Source: Sphingobacterium nematocida
GTDB taxonomy: Bacteria; Bacteroidota; Bacteroidia; Sphingobacteriales; Sphingobacteriaceae
Length of the DNA stretch: 64,000 nucleotides
NCBI RefSeq assembly: GCF_900168125.1
Contig: NZ_FUZF01000019.1
Span: forward strand, 40,686-104,685
Direction of reading: 5' to 3'
Position numbers and translations under genes: made by a program. Below the pieces are notes generated by a model, which was not told the DNA's origin, did not search any database, and saw only the letters and a list, made by a program, of their open reading frames with translations. Below, piece after piece: positions 8,215 to 17,117 of the stretch (its first letter is position 1; every line of letters begins with the position of its first letter).

Positions 8215-8215
8215 T

Positions 8216-9589
8216 ATGAACACGTTTGCATTAGTCTGGAAGAACATAACTCAGCAATGGGGTGCCACCTTATTAAGTATAGTATTAACTGCTTTTGGCG
8301 TAGCTATACTTTTGGTGATCTATATATCGGGAGATACGTTTGAGAAACAACTGGAAAATAACAGTAAAAATGTGGACTTGGTCATCGGAGCTAAGGGCAG
8401 CCCCATGCAGCTCATACTAAGCAGTCTATACCATGTGGACAATCCAACTGGTAATATATCACTCGCGGAGGCAAATAAAATAGCCGAGAATCCATTTGTA
8501 CAACTAGCTGTCCCCATCTCGTTGGGCGATAACTATAAGGGGCACCGTATAATAGGCACGGATACATCCTTCATGGGATTGTACGAGCTTAAGATGGCTG
8601 AGGGTAAGCTGTGGTCAAAAAGCTTTGAAATCGTGCTCGGAGCCGAGGTAGCACGCAAGCACCAATTAAAAATCGGTGATGAAATACACAGTGCACATGG
8701 TCTATCGGCCGATGCCCATGTACATGATGACCATCCTTTTAAGGTGGTGGGTATCCTATCTCCTGCGCGATCCGTGGTAGACAATCTGATTCTCTCCAAT
8801 CTAGCAAGTGTATGGGAGGTACATGGTATAGCCCATGAAGGCGAGCATATACATGGTCCGGACTGTGACCATGACCACGACCATAATCATGATCACGGAG
8901 ATGGGGATCACAACCATCAACATGCGACAGCACATGAGCATACGCATGACCATGTGGAAGCGGAAGAAGGATTGGTTAAAGAAAAACCAATAATGGAATC
9001 TCCTACTATGGTAAAAAGTATAGGTCAGGACATGATCGAAGATCACGGTGTTGAAATCACTGCATTATTAGTAAAATATAGTTCGCCTGCAGCCATTGGT
9101 GTCTTACCGAGGCTGGTCAATCAAAGTACACATATGCAGGCTGCATCGCCTGCTATAGAAAGCTCTAGAATATTTTCTCTTTTAGGCGTTGGTTTGGATT
9201 CACTAGCGATCTTGGCCTATGTGATCATGCTGATTGCAGCCCTCAGTGTATTTATCAGTCTATACAATGCGCTGAAGGATCGTCGTTACGACATGGCGAT
9301 AATGCGGACAATGGGAGCTACTAAAGCTAAGTTATTCACTTTGGTCGTGGCTGAAGGCCTAGTTATCACTCTAATTGGCGGGGTGATAGGGCTCTTATTA
9401 GGGCATAGCATATTGTACTATATAAGTACACAAACCAGTCAGAGTGCTGATTTTATAGAGGCATTCAAGCTATATCCAAATGAGCTCCTGATCCTCGCTG
9501 CTGCAATTGCTTTGGGCGTAATAGCAGCCTTGATCCCTGCTTTTAAAGCATACAACACGACAATATCAAAAACTTTAGCGTCTAAATAG
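8216..9589 (+). CDS. FtsX-family ABC permease with histidine-rich extracytoplasmic insert
   Basis: A 457-residue permease with one N-terminal membrane segment (about 15-38), a large extracytoplasmic domain, and three C-terminal segments (about 320-350, 375-400, 415-440), the MacB/FtsX topology. The periplasmic domain carries a His/Asp-rich insert at about residues 203-250, with runs such as HDHDHNHDHGDGDHNHQH and two further clusters (HVHDDH at about 163, HEHTHDH). Such stretches bind Zn, Ni or Cu loosely. Ordinary FtsX permeases lack them. Together with the DUF3299-like protein downstream this suggests a metal-linked transporter; zinc is the best guess by analogy with His-rich zinc systems, but no metal can be assigned from sequence alone. 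Confidence 0.85.
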   Translation: MNTFALVWKNITQQWGATLLSIVLTAFGVAILLVIYISGDTFEKQLENNSKNVDLVIGAKGSPMQLILSSLYHVDNPTGNISLAEANKIAENPFVQLAVPISLGDNYKGHRIIGTDTSFMGLYELKMAEGKLWSKSFEIVLGAEVARKHQLKIGDEIHSAHGLSADAHVHDDHPFKVVGILSPARSVVDNLILSNLASVWEVHGIAHEGEHIHGPDCDHDHDHNHDHGDGDHNHQHATAHEHTHDHVEAEEGLVKEKPIMESPTMVKSIGQDMIEDHGVEITALLVKYSSPAAIGVLPRLVNQSTHMQAASPAIESSRIFSLLGVGLDSLAILAYVIMLIAALSVFISLYNALKDRRYDMAIMRTMGATKAKLFTLVVAEGLVITLIGGVIGLLLGHSILYYISTQTSQSADFIEAFKLYPNELLILAAAIALGVIAALIPAFKAYNTTISKTLASK

Positions 9590-9620
9590 ATAGCAATAAA
9601 ACGACTACAAAAACAAAAAA

Positions 9621-10103
9621 ATGAACAGAATACTTCTCATATTAAATTTTCTGATACTCGGCACAGCAATTAGCAATGCCCAAATTAAAGACTATCCCAA
9701 CCTAAATGTACCGGATCATACCCCTATGATGAACAACACCTGGGAGGCTATTGACAAAATGATGTATCGAGTAAGCACTGAGGGAAACAAAAAAGTATAT
9801 ACCCCACACTATCCACCTGAACTGAAAAAATTGGAAAACAAAATTGTGGACCTACCAGGTTACATCGTCCCCTTGACTAGTGGACGTAATCACAGTACAT
9901 TTATGTTATCGGTACTCCCTATCGCACAATGCCAGTTTTGTGGTACAAATGGTATTCCGCCTATGGTGGAGGTATTTATGAAAAAGGGCACTATCAAATA
10001 CACCGAGGAGCCTATCAAAATAAAAGGTAAAATGAAATTCAATCCAGAACCGTTAAAGGGCAATGCAGAAATACAGATTATGGATGCAGAACTAATCCGC
10101 TAG
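9621..10103 (+). CDS. DUF3299-like exported protein of the ABC operon
   Basis: A 160-residue protein with a signal peptide ending AISNAQ. The mature part contains PGYIVPL (about 77-83), FMLSVLP and a CQFC motif (about 112-115) followed by GIPPMVEV, which is the layout of DUF3299 proteins, small exported proteins often encoded beside FtsX-like ABC transporters and metal genes. The CxxC pair could bind metal or be redox active. It lies 31 bp after the permease gene, so it completes a three-gene operon. Its stop codon overlaps the stop of rsmE on the opposite strand in the palindrome CTAG at 10100-10103, and no terminator hairpin separates the two genes. Confidence 0.75.
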   Translation: MNRILLILNFLILGTAISNAQIKDYPNLNVPDHTPMMNNTWEAIDKMMYRVSTEGNKKVYTPHYPPELKKLENKIVDLPGYIVPLTSGRNHSTFMLSVLPIAQCQFCGTNGIPPMVEVFMKKGTIKYTEEPIKIKGKMKFNPEPLKGNAEIQIMDAELIR

Positions 10104-10813
10104 CGGTTCAACAACGATATTTCGAGAACTGTAGCTAGAGCAGCTGTCTCCGTGCGTAATCTAGCATCTCCAAGAGAGATAGGAATAAAGCCAGCATCCA
10201 ATGCCTGGCTTATTTCTTTTTCGGAAAAATCGCCTTCGGGACCGATGAGCAAAAGGTAGTTGCTTTGCTTTGTAAAAGCAGTCGATATATACTTCTTTTC
10301 CGAATCCACACAATGTGCAAGCCCCTTGAAGCCTCCAAAGTCTTCTACTTGGGAGATAAACTTGGAAAAAGAAATTGCTGGATTAATCTTAGGCAGATAT
10401 GCTTTTAGTGATTGCTTCATAGCAGAGATAGCTACTTTCGCCAAGCGCTCTACCTTCACCTCTTTGCGTTCGGAGTGCTCGCAAATAATAGGTGTAAACT
10501 CTTGAATCCCTATTTCGGTAGCTTTCTCTAAAAACCATTCTAATCGATCCATATTCTTAGTCGGAGCGACAGCCATATGCAATCGGTAGGACGCCGTACC
10601 GTATGCAGTCTGCACCTCCAATACCCTAAGACTAGTACGCTTAGGATGCGCGTCGATAATTTCTGTTTTATAAAAGCCTCCTGTGCCGTCGACCAGGTAG
10701 ATACAGTCTCCCGGTTGCAAACGGAGTACACGTACAGCATGCTTACTTTCCTCTTCGCTAAGCAAAAAAGAAACATGATGGGGTTCTATTTCAGGGGTAT
10801 AAAAAAGATGCAT
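10100..10813 (-). CDS. rsmE: 16S rRNA m3U1498 methyltransferase RsmE
   Basis: A 237-residue SPOUT-family methyltransferase that methylates N3 of U1498 in 16S rRNA. An N-terminal PUA-like part (SEEESKHAVRVLRLQPGD) precedes the knotted methyltransferase domain, with the diagnostic LLIGPEGDFSEKEI (about 190) and ISLGDARLRTETAAL near the C-terminus forming the SAM-binding knot. Length is normal. It is the last gene of a minus-strand run DedA-ppa-corC-rsmE; its ATG overlaps the TAA of the corC-like gene by one base (TAATG), which suggests translational coupling. Confidence 0.93.
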   Translation of the reverse strand: MHLFYTPEIEPHHVSFLLSEEESKHAVRVLRLQPGDCIYLVDGTGGFYKTEIIDAHPKRTSLRVLEVQTAYGTASYRLHMAVAPTKNMDRLEWFLEKATEIGIQEFTPIICEHSERKEVKVERLAKVAISAMKQSLKAYLPKINPAISFSKFISQVEDFGGFKGLAHCVDSEKKYISTAFTKQSNYLLLIGPEGDFSEKEISQALDAGFIPISLGDARLRTETAALATVLEISLLNR

Positions 10814-12126
10814 TATTCGCTATCATCGTCTTCTGCTGTCTCCACTAGATCCAGCTTAACATACTCAATATTCTGTTGTGTTTTCTTCATAATCGTGAAA
10901 ACATAACCAAATTCTTGTGTTGACTCGCCTACATCAGGTATTTTTTCAAATACATGGCTTACCAGACCGGCTATAGTATCGTAATCTGAACTCTCCGGAA
11001 GTTCTAGCGGAAGATATCCGTTAGAGTCATGTACAGAAGCTCCGGCATCGACCATATATTCCGTCTCAGAGATACGCTCCACGACAGGTGTTTCCTCATC
11101 GTATTCATCCTGTATTTCTCCAACCAACTCTTCAACGATATCTTCTAGTGTAACCATCCCTGCCGTTCCACCAAATTCATCCAGTACAAAAGCAATCTGA
11201 ATGCGCTTTTGTTGAAACTCGGTCATCAAGTCATTGATTTTTTTTGTTTCAGGAATAAAATAAGGCTTACGCATGATGTTTTTTAATACCACCTCTTTTC
11301 CTTTGACAAGCAAAGGGAGGATATCTTTGGTATGTACAACACCTACGATCTTGTCAATATTATCGTCGTAAATAGGAATACGGGAGTAACCTTCTTCTGT
11401 AACGGTATTTATAAACTCTTCGGCAGTATCATCGACTTCCACAGCAATAATCTTGGTACGAGGTACCATGATATTTTTTACAATGCGCTCGTTAAAATCG
11501 AAAACATTTTTGATAAGCTCGTGCTCTGAGGTATTTAATGCACCAGACTCCTTACCTTTCTCCAACAGATATTGAAGCTCTTCGGAGGAGTGTGTAGAGT
11601 CATTAGGATGGGGATGTATACCTACCAGTTTTAACAGAAAATTGGCAAATCCATTAAACACATAAATCAAGGGCATTAACACCCATGAGAAAATGCGTAA
11701 CGGAACAGCTACTTTCATCGTCGTAGCTACAGGCTTTTGTATTGCTATAGACTTGGGAGCAAGCTCACCCAGAACCACATGCAAGAACGTAATGGTACCA
11801 AAGGCAATAGCAAACCCTAACCACTTGGCCCAACCTTGTGATACGTCGACCTGCAGGTAACCAAACAGCTGGGATACAATCTGTGTCATCACAGCTTCAC
11901 CTTTCCATCCCAGGCCTAGTGAAGCTAAAGTAATACCTAGCTGTGTTGCAGCTAGGTATTTGTCCAAATGCTCTGTAATATTTTTAGCAATTTTAGCGAC
12001 ATTGCTACCCGACTTTGCCTGAAGCTCAATCTGGGATGCCCTGACTTTTACAATTGCAAACTCTGCTGCAACGAAAAATCCATTCGCAAAAACTAAAAAA
12101 ATTGTCCAAAAAATATCGAGGGCCAT
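10813..12126 (-). CDS. CNNM/CBS/CorC-domain membrane protein (hemolysin family)
   Basis: A 437-residue protein with an N-terminal CNNM (DUF21) transmembrane domain in about the first 165 residues (FLVFANGFFVAAEFAIVK; ATQLGITLASLGLGW), a pair of CBS domains (about 210-330, with MVPRTKIIAV and VVHTKDILPLL) and a C-terminal CorC_HlyC domain (about 345-425, LPELPESSDYDTIAGL-like). Family members are linked to Mg/Co efflux or resistance in several bacteria. The gliding protein GldE has the same architecture, but no gliding genes adjoin here and the sequence looks like the general paralogue. It lies 6 bp after ppa on the same strand. Confidence 0.85.
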   Translation of the reverse strand: MALDIFWTIFLVFANGFFVAAEFAIVKVRASQIELQAKSGSNVAKIAKNITEHLDKYLAATQLGITLASLGLGWKGEAVMTQIVSQLFGYLQVDVSQGWAKWLGFAIAFGTITFLHVVLGELAPKSIAIQKPVATTMKVAVPLRIFSWVLMPLIYVFNGFANFLLKLVGIHPHPNDSTHSSEELQYLLEKGKESGALNTSEHELIKNVFDFNERIVKNIMVPRTKIIAVEVDDTAEEFINTVTEEGYSRIPIYDDNIDKIVGVVHTKDILPLLVKGKEVVLKNIMRKPYFIPETKKINDLMTEFQQKRIQIAFVLDEFGGTAGMVTLEDIVEELVGEIQDEYDEETPVVERISETEYMVDAGASVHDSNGYLPLELPESSDYDTIAGLVSHVFEKIPDVGESTQEFGYVFTIMKKTQQNIEYVKLDLVETAEDDDSE

Positions 12127-12132
12127 TAGGTT

Positions 12133-12675
12133 TTATTTGTTTCTAATTTCTTTGTTGTACAATTCGATACTCTCCATGATAACATTTTGAGCATAAGTAC
12201 GTCCGTACAAGTTTTCTATTGTAACATTCTTTCCTTCCAACGCTTTGTAATCTTGGAAGAAACGAACGATTTCCTTCATCGTATGCGGAGGCAATTCAGA
12301 AAGATCATTAATATGATTAACTGACATGTCATTTTTCGCTACAGCAATAATCTTATCGTCTTGTTCGCCGCCGTCGATCATATGCATTACACCGATTACT
12401 TTGGCTTCAATAAGACTCATTGGAATCACATCAACAGAACAAAGAACCAAAATATCCAACGGATCTTTGTCATCACAGTAAGTTTGTGGAATGAAACCGT
12501 AATTTGCAGGGTACATCACAGACGAGAATAAAACCCGGTCCAATTTTAGTAAGCCACTGTCTTTGTCAATTTCATATTTCGCTTTCGAACCTTTTGGTAT
12601 TTCAATAATAGCATTTACGGAATTTGGCAGGTCCTCTCCAGGAGAAACTTGATGCCAAGGGTGTTGTGTACTCAT
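12133..12675 (-). CDS. ppa: Inorganic pyrophosphatase, family I
   Basis: A 180-residue soluble enzyme that hydrolyses PPi to two phosphates and so drives biosynthetic reactions. Conserved blocks are visible: KAKYEIDKDSG, YPANYGFIPQTYCDDKDPLDILVL (the D-x-D-P-x-D signature, written here in two halves: YCDDKDP and LDILVL) and KVIGVMHMIDGGEQDDKI, which hold the Mg-binding aspartates. Length fits bacterial family I enzymes. It lies between DedA (16 bp upstream) and the CorC-like gene (6 bp downstream). Confidence 0.95.
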   Translation of the reverse strand: MSTQHPWHQVSPGEDLPNSVNAIIEIPKGSKAKYEIDKDSGLLKLDRVLFSSVMYPANYGFIPQTYCDDKDPLDILVLCSVDVIPMSLIEAKVIGVMHMIDGGEQDDKIIAVAKNDMSVNHINDLSELPPHTMKEIVRFFQDYKALEGKNVTIENLYGRTYAQNVIMESIELYNKEIRNK

Positions 12676-12691
12676 TAATTATAATTACTGT

Positions 12692-13342
12692 TTATTTTGT
12701 TTCTTTATTTTCTTTTTTTCCTTTTATCCAACGTTTTAACAGCGCAATAATAATCGGTAAGAATGCGATCACAATCATACCGACAATAATATACTCTACA
12801 TAGTTAATAATAGAAGGGAAAAGCTCTCCTAAATAATAGCCCGAAAGCGTCAAAACAGACACCCAAATAATTGCGCCCAATACATTATAAAGCACAAATT
12901 TTTTAAAGTCTAACTTGACAACCCCGGCAAATATTGGCGCAAATGTACGAATAATTGGAACAAACCGTCCAATAACTAATGCTGTACCACCATATTTTTG
13001 ATAAAACTCTTCGGCCATCACGACATATTTACGCTTAAAGATAAGCGAGTCCTTTCGCTTGAAGAGCATGGGCCCCGTTCGATACCCAAACCAATAGCCT
13101 GCAAAATTGCCCAATATCCCGGCAAATAAAATACCGAAATACATCGTCGTGATATCGACATCTATTTTGTTTAAAGCACAGAACAATCCTGCTAAAAACA
13201 ACAAATAATCTCCTGGCAGAAAAAAACCAAAGAAAAGTCCCGTTTCTGCAAATACAATTAAACAAACAATGTAGAACCCGCCATGACTTAATAAGTACTC
13301 CGCGTCCATTATCTGTTGGAATGACACTAAAAATTCTTGCAT
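12692..13342 (-). CDS. DedA/SNARE-associated family membrane protein
   Basis: A 216-residue integral membrane protein. Family marks are the ETGLFFGFFLPGD block (about 32-44), the positively charged FxxRFVPxxRTFxPxxAG motif (GRFVPIIRTFAPIFAGV, about 124-140) and several hydrophobic segments towards the C-terminus, ending in a lysine-rich tail. DedA proteins act as lipid-carrier flippases or phospholipid transporters in the inner membrane (undecaprenyl phosphate for some members). Which lipid this one handles cannot be told from sequence. It heads the ppa-corC-rsmE run. Confidence 0.9.
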   Translation of the reverse strand: MQEFLVSFQQIMDAEYLLSHGGFYIVCLIVFAETGLFFGFFLPGDYLLFLAGLFCALNKIDVDITTMYFGILFAGILGNFAGYWFGYRTGPMLFKRKDSLIFKRKYVVMAEEFYQKYGGTALVIGRFVPIIRTFAPIFAGVVKLDFKKFVLYNVLGAIIWVSVLTLSGYYLGELFPSIINYVEYIIVGMIVIAFLPIIIALLKRWIKGKKENKETK

Positions 13343-13376
13343 ATTAATTTGTTAGGGTATCAGAATGAGATCGTAG

Positions 13377-13790
13377 TTAATCACCATTTGTGATGGAGAC
13401 TATAGCATGGCGAATCTCTTCCGCAATTCGAGTCATTTCCTCCGCAGGTAGAGACAATTTTGCTTTTTCAAAATTCATATCACTAACCTGATTCAAGGGA
13501 ATAAGATGTATATGTGCATGCGCAACTTCTAGACCAACTACAGCAACTCCGACTTTTCTACAAGAAATCACTTTTTTTATACCTTGGGATACGATCTTAG
13601 CAAAAACCCACATCCCCATGTACTCGTCATCATTGATATCAAATATATAATCGGTTTCCTTCTTTGGTATCACCAACACATGGCCTGGTGTAAGAGGTGA
13701 AATATCTAGAAATGCCAAATAATCGTTACTCTCAGCAACTTTATAAGCAGGAATCTCTCCCGAAATAATCTTTGAAAATATTGTAGACAT
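13377..13790 (-). CDS. HIT-family nucleotide hydrolase/transferase
   Basis: A 137-residue histidine-triad protein with the motif HAHIHLIPL (about residues 95-103) and the N-terminal FSKIISGEIPAYKVAES and PLTPGHVLVIPK blocks of the Hint branch. Such enzymes hydrolyse nucleoside phosphoramidates or adenylated species. A conserved zinc-binding Cys near the N-terminus is absent, as in many bacterial members. It is 34 bp upstream of the DedA gene and could be cotranscribed with it. Confidence 0.9.
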   Translation of the reverse strand: MSTIFSKIISGEIPAYKVAESNDYLAFLDISPLTPGHVLVIPKKETDYIFDINDDEYMGMWVFAKIVSQGIKKVISCRKVGVAVVGLEVAHAHIHLIPLNQVSDMNFEKAKLSLPAEEMTRIAEEIRHAIVSITNGD

Positions 13791-14125
13791 TTATCTTTCA
13801 AGTTGATCAATGAGCAAATATAACAAAACCTACAAGAAGTATTGGTATAAACTGCAATGAAAGTTGGTCAATCCCCATTTGTACCCACGTAAAATAAAAC
13901 TTTCATGATTCCATTGAATCACCAACAGAAATGAACCGAACCCGATCGTGTCGGGTGAGCTCTTGAATGCCAACAATAAAGAACAATGTTATGAAAAAAG
14001 TTCTTGATGTCCATTAAATACGAACACTTTCAGAAAAAAAAGAGGACAATGGATTAATTGTCCTCTTTTCAAATAATAAAGTTATGAGAGCGGTTATGGC
14101 GAACCGCACATAACCTATATAAATA
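13791..14125. other. 335-bp intergenic region between greA and the HIT gene
   Basis: It contains the greA terminator (14038-14069) and a small GC-rich inverted repeat, ACCCGA at 13940-13945 facing TCGGGT at 13951-13956 with a 5-nt loop. No open frame with a believable start is present. A short untranslated RNA or the leader of the HIT gene is possible but unsupported. Confidence 0.4.
14038..14069 (-). terminator. Terminator of greA
   Basis: The stem AGAGGACAA (14041-14049) pairs with TTGTCCTCT (14058-14066). On the minus strand it is followed by a T-run (the A-run at 14032-14040). It lies 57 bp past the greA stop. Confidence 0.85.
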
Positions 14126-14599
14126 TTATCTAGAAATATCCATTATCTCAAACTCGATCTCTCCTGCAGGTACGCTAACCTTTGCTACATCCCCTACAGA
14201 CTTTCCTAACAAGCCCTGAGCGATTGGAGATTTAACAGATATTTTACCTGCTTTCAAATCAGCCTCAGTCTCTGACACCAACTGATAAGTCATCTCTGCT
14301 CCGTTTTTCTTATTCTTAATCTTGACAATGGAAAGTGCCAATACTTTGGAAAGATCCAATTTTGATTCATCGATCAATCGAGCACTAGCCAACACCTCTT
14401 CTAATTTAGCAATTTTTGCTTCGTGTAAGCCCTGCGCTTCTTTAGCTGCATCATACTCGGCATTTTCAGACAAATCTCCCTTGTCGCGCGCTTCTGCAAT
14501 CGCATTGGCCATCTTAGCCCTTCCCTCAGTTTTTAGGTACTGTAGCTCTTCTTTTAACTTCGCTAACCCTTCCTCTGTGTAATAAGTTACTTCCGCCAT
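14126..14599 (-). CDS. greA: Transcription elongation factor GreA
   Basis: A 157-residue factor that rescues backtracked RNA polymerase by stimulating transcript cleavage. The N-terminal coiled coil is clear, with the acidic tip in GDLSENAEYDAAKEAQ (about 41-56), and the C-terminal FKBP-like domain ends in GEIEFEIMDI, with the family segment SPIAQGLLGKSVGD. Length and domain order are standard. It stands as a single gene with terminators on both sides (14038-14069 downstream, 14653-14689 upstream). Confidence 0.95.
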   Translation of the reverse strand: MAEVTYYTEEGLAKLKEELQYLKTEGRAKMANAIAEARDKGDLSENAEYDAAKEAQGLHEAKIAKLEEVLASARLIDESKLDLSKVLALSIVKIKNKKNGAEMTYQLVSETEADLKAGKISVKSPIAQGLLGKSVGDVAKVSVPAGEIEFEIMDISR

Positions 14600-14652
14600 A
14601 ATTATTCAATTAACTTAAAATAGTAAACACTAAACTCTTAATAAAAAAGAAA

Positions 14653-14689
14653 CAAGACCACTCTTTCGATATTTGAAAGAGTGGTCTTG
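14653..14689 (-). terminator. Terminator of the two-component operon
   Basis: A perfect 15-bp stem, 14653-14667 against 14675-14689, with a 7-nt loop. On the minus strand it runs into a T-rich stretch (complement of 14641-14652). It lies about 50 bp past the response regulator stop. Confidence 0.9.
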
Positions 14690-14741
14690 CTCGATATTGA
14701 CGAAGATAATTAAAACGATTTAATTATCCAAATCAAACACA

Positions 14742-15437
14742 TTATTCTTCGTCAACAAATTTATAACCTAAGCCTCTGACCGTTTGGAGATAAGTAGGCT
14801 TATCGGGATTATTTTCTATTTTTTTCCGCAAGCGAACCACATGCATATCCAACGTACGGGTATTCACATTAGAACTATACCCCCACACGACTTCCATCAG
14901 TTCTTCGCGCGTAATCTCCCGCCCCATATTCTGGAGAAAATGCAGTAAAATCCTATTCTCTAAAATAGTCAGCTCGATCTTACGACCATCCCTAACTAAA
15001 GAGTGAATCTGTGGATGATGCTCCGTATTGCCAAAGACATGCACATCTTTATTGCTACTTTTCGGAACAAAGAAACGCACTTTATTCTCAATCATAGCGA
15101 CAAGGACATCCATATTGAAAGGCTTCGTGATGTAATCCGTAATACCATAACTATAGGCATCTATTTTATCTACATCCTGAGATTTGGCCGTCATCATGAT
15201 AATGATGTTTTCAAAGCCTTCTTTACGTACAGCCTCGCACACTTCGATGCCTTCCTTTCCTGGCAGCATCCAATCCAACAATACGATATCAGGTTGAAGT
15301 TCTAAAATCAACTTCTCCGCTTCCAACCCGTTGCCGACCTGTACAACTTTATAATTTTCAGTTTGCAAACGATGACTTACTAAAAACCGCAAGTTTTCGT
15401 CATCTTCAACAACTGCAACCGTAATATCTTTTTCCAT
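14742..15437 (-). CDS. OmpR-family response regulator
   Basis: A 231-residue regulator with an N-terminal receiver domain (phosphoacceptor Asp in IVLLDWMLPG, about residue 55; acidic pair VVEDDE near residue 11; conserved Lys in YITKPF) and a C-terminal winged-helix DNA-binding domain (about 135-229, with ILENRILLHFLQ, REELMEVVW and VRGLGYKFV). It is the last gene of a three-gene operon, 3 bp after the histidine kinase, and is presumably phosphorylated by it. Target genes are not known. Confidence 0.93.
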   Translation of the reverse strand: MEKDITVAVVEDDENLRFLVSHRLQTENYKVVQVGNGLEAEKLILELQPDIVLLDWMLPGKEGIEVCEAVRKEGFENIIIMMTAKSQDVDKIDAYSYGITDYITKPFNMDVLVAMIENKVRFFVPKSSNKDVHVFGNTEHHPQIHSLVRDGRKIELTILENRILLHFLQNMGREITREELMEVVWGYSSNVNTRTLDMHVVRLRKKIENNPDKPTYLQTVRGLGYKFVDEE

Positions 15438-15440
15438 AAT

Positions 15441-17114
15441 TTATGTTTTTTTAACTTCAATTGGGAAACTAAGTGTAAAAACCGTACCAACATTTAACTG
15501 GCTATCTACTTTTATTTCCCCGTTCATAAACTCAGTAATCTCTTTACAAAATGCGAGTCCTAAACCAATACTGCCTTGTTGGTTAAACTGGTTCTTGACT
15601 CGGTAAAACTTTTTAAAAATACTATTAAATTCTTTCTTATCTATACCAATCCCTTGATCTTTGAATAAAATAACAAAATTTTTCTTGTTTTGTTGAACAC
15701 GGATATCTAAAACCTTCCGATCCGGTGCAGAATACTTGTAAGCATTATCAATCAGATTCTGAAAAACACTGGTCAATAGAACAGGATCCGCATACATCTC
15801 CGTCTTGACATCGATCTCATAATTCAATGTCAAATCGGGATATTTTATATGAGTCGCATCAAACATATGCTGACAAAACTCATTCAACTCAATATACTCA
15901 CCATTAAACTTGATGGATTTATTTTCGATCTGAGCAAACGACAGTAGCTTATTCATCAACGCATTAAGTTTATCTGCTTCCTGATCCAGAATGCGACCGT
16001 ACATATTTCTCTCCACATCCGATAGCTTCTCCGCGCTCTTGATATTATTTCCTGCGATCTTGATCACGCTAACCGGTGTCTTAAACTCATGGGTCAGGTT
16101 ATTAATAAAATCATATTGCAACTGGTACAACCGACTATTGATCATAACATTCCGATAGATGAGATAACCGACCGTCAAGAGTATCAAATAAACTAACAGG
16201 AGTCCAATCATAACAGGAAAAAAACGTCGATTAATATCACGTTGAATAAACTCTCGGGACGTATCAAACTGAAGCTTATAATCAGATAACGCACCCGGCA
16301 AGGCCAATTCTGTACGCAGATAAGCGACATGCTCCTCCACATATTGATCCACCACAGGTTTGATAACAATCTCTTCGTATAGATTTGGATACTTATTCGT
16401 AATAGCCATCTTGCGTGGTTCTATTGAAAAGACGAACAAATCTTGTTCATAGTCACTCTTAGGCAGATCACTAAAACGCATCATGGTTTTATAGGCCATG
16501 ATATCCGACATACGTGGAATATTCAAGTAAGAGATCTTACCAGGCTGAAGTGTATAGAATACTTTATAAATATCATTATCTGTCAATTTGGTTGAATCGG
16601 AAACACGATCCAAAAACCCAGCTAGCTTGAGCATCATATTGTTAAAATCCTCGGCATGATTTTTATAATCATCCGAGCTTTGATGCACACCAATGAAGCG
16701 ATTGTCCGTATTTAACTTAAAGCTATAGGAATTACGCAATGAAATGCCTAAATTATTAAATCGAAGACCTTTGCCCAAGGTATCTCTATTTGTAAATACA
16801 ACATCAAAAAAATTAACATTACTTACGAAGGGATAACGTCGTAATACCGTGTTAGAGAATTCAGCAGCCTGTGCAGAGTCAATATAGCCCTGATAATAGG
16901 ATATCTCAGGAACCTTGGAGGTAAAAAAATCATTAAATGGCTTGATAAACTCATCGAAAACTTCAACTTTCTTGTTATTGAACTCTGTCTCGACAAAATT
17001 GGTTGTCATCTTACGCGCAAAAAAAGCCGAAGTGACAAATAAGACAGTCACCAAGACCAAGAATGTTATTAGAAGGCCAAAATTCTTTCGATATCGTAAA
17101 TCAAAGTTTCCCAT
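15441..17114 (-). CDS. Membrane sensor histidine kinase
   Basis: A 557-residue kinase. Two membrane segments (about 11-32 and 297-320) enclose an extracytoplasmic sensor region of about 265 residues without a recognised domain. The HisKA motif is NLTHEFKTPVSV (His near 342), followed by an N box (FQNLIDNAYKYS), G1 (FKDQGIGID) and G2 (GSIGLGLAF) of the HATPase domain. There is no HAMP domain. It lies 3 bp from both its neighbours, an S9-peptidase-like lipoprotein upstream and the response regulator downstream; the tight spacing suggests the lipoprotein takes part in sensing. Confidence 0.92.
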   Translation of the reverse strand: MGNFDLRYRKNFGLLITFLVLVTVLFVTSAFFARKMTTNFVETEFNNKKVEVFDEFIKPFNDFFTSKVPEISYYQGYIDSAQAAEFSNTVLRRYPFVSNVNFFDVVFTNRDTLGKGLRFNNLGISLRNSYSFKLNTDNRFIGVHQSSDDYKNHAEDFNNMMLKLAGFLDRVSDSTKLTDNDIYKVFYTLQPGKISYLNIPRMSDIMAYKTMMRFSDLPKSDYEQDLFVFSIEPRKMAITNKYPNLYEEIVIKPVVDQYVEEHVAYLRTELALPGALSDYKLQFDTSREFIQRDINRRFFPVMIGLLLVYLILLTVGYLIYRNVMINSRLYQLQYDFINNLTHEFKTPVSVIKIAGNNIKSAEKLSDVERNMYGRILDQEADKLNALMNKLLSFAQIENKSIKFNGEYIELNEFCQHMFDATHIKYPDLTLNYEIDVKTEMYADPVLLTSVFQNLIDNAYKYSAPDRKVLDIRVQQNKKNFVILFKDQGIGIDKKEFNSIFKKFYRVKNQFNQQGSIGLGLAFCKEITEFMNGEIKVDSQLNVGTVFTLSFPIEVKKT

Positions 17115-17117
17115 TAG

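Noticed and set aside
8533..9046. Antisense frames opposite the histidine-rich part of the permease gene
   Set aside because: They are produced by the His/Asp codon bias (GTG/ATC complements of CAC/GAT) of the real gene on the plus strand.
10813..12126. Gliding motility protein GldE
   Set aside because: The domain order fits, but so does every CNNM/CorC protein, and the gene lies in a housekeeping run with ppa and rsmE.
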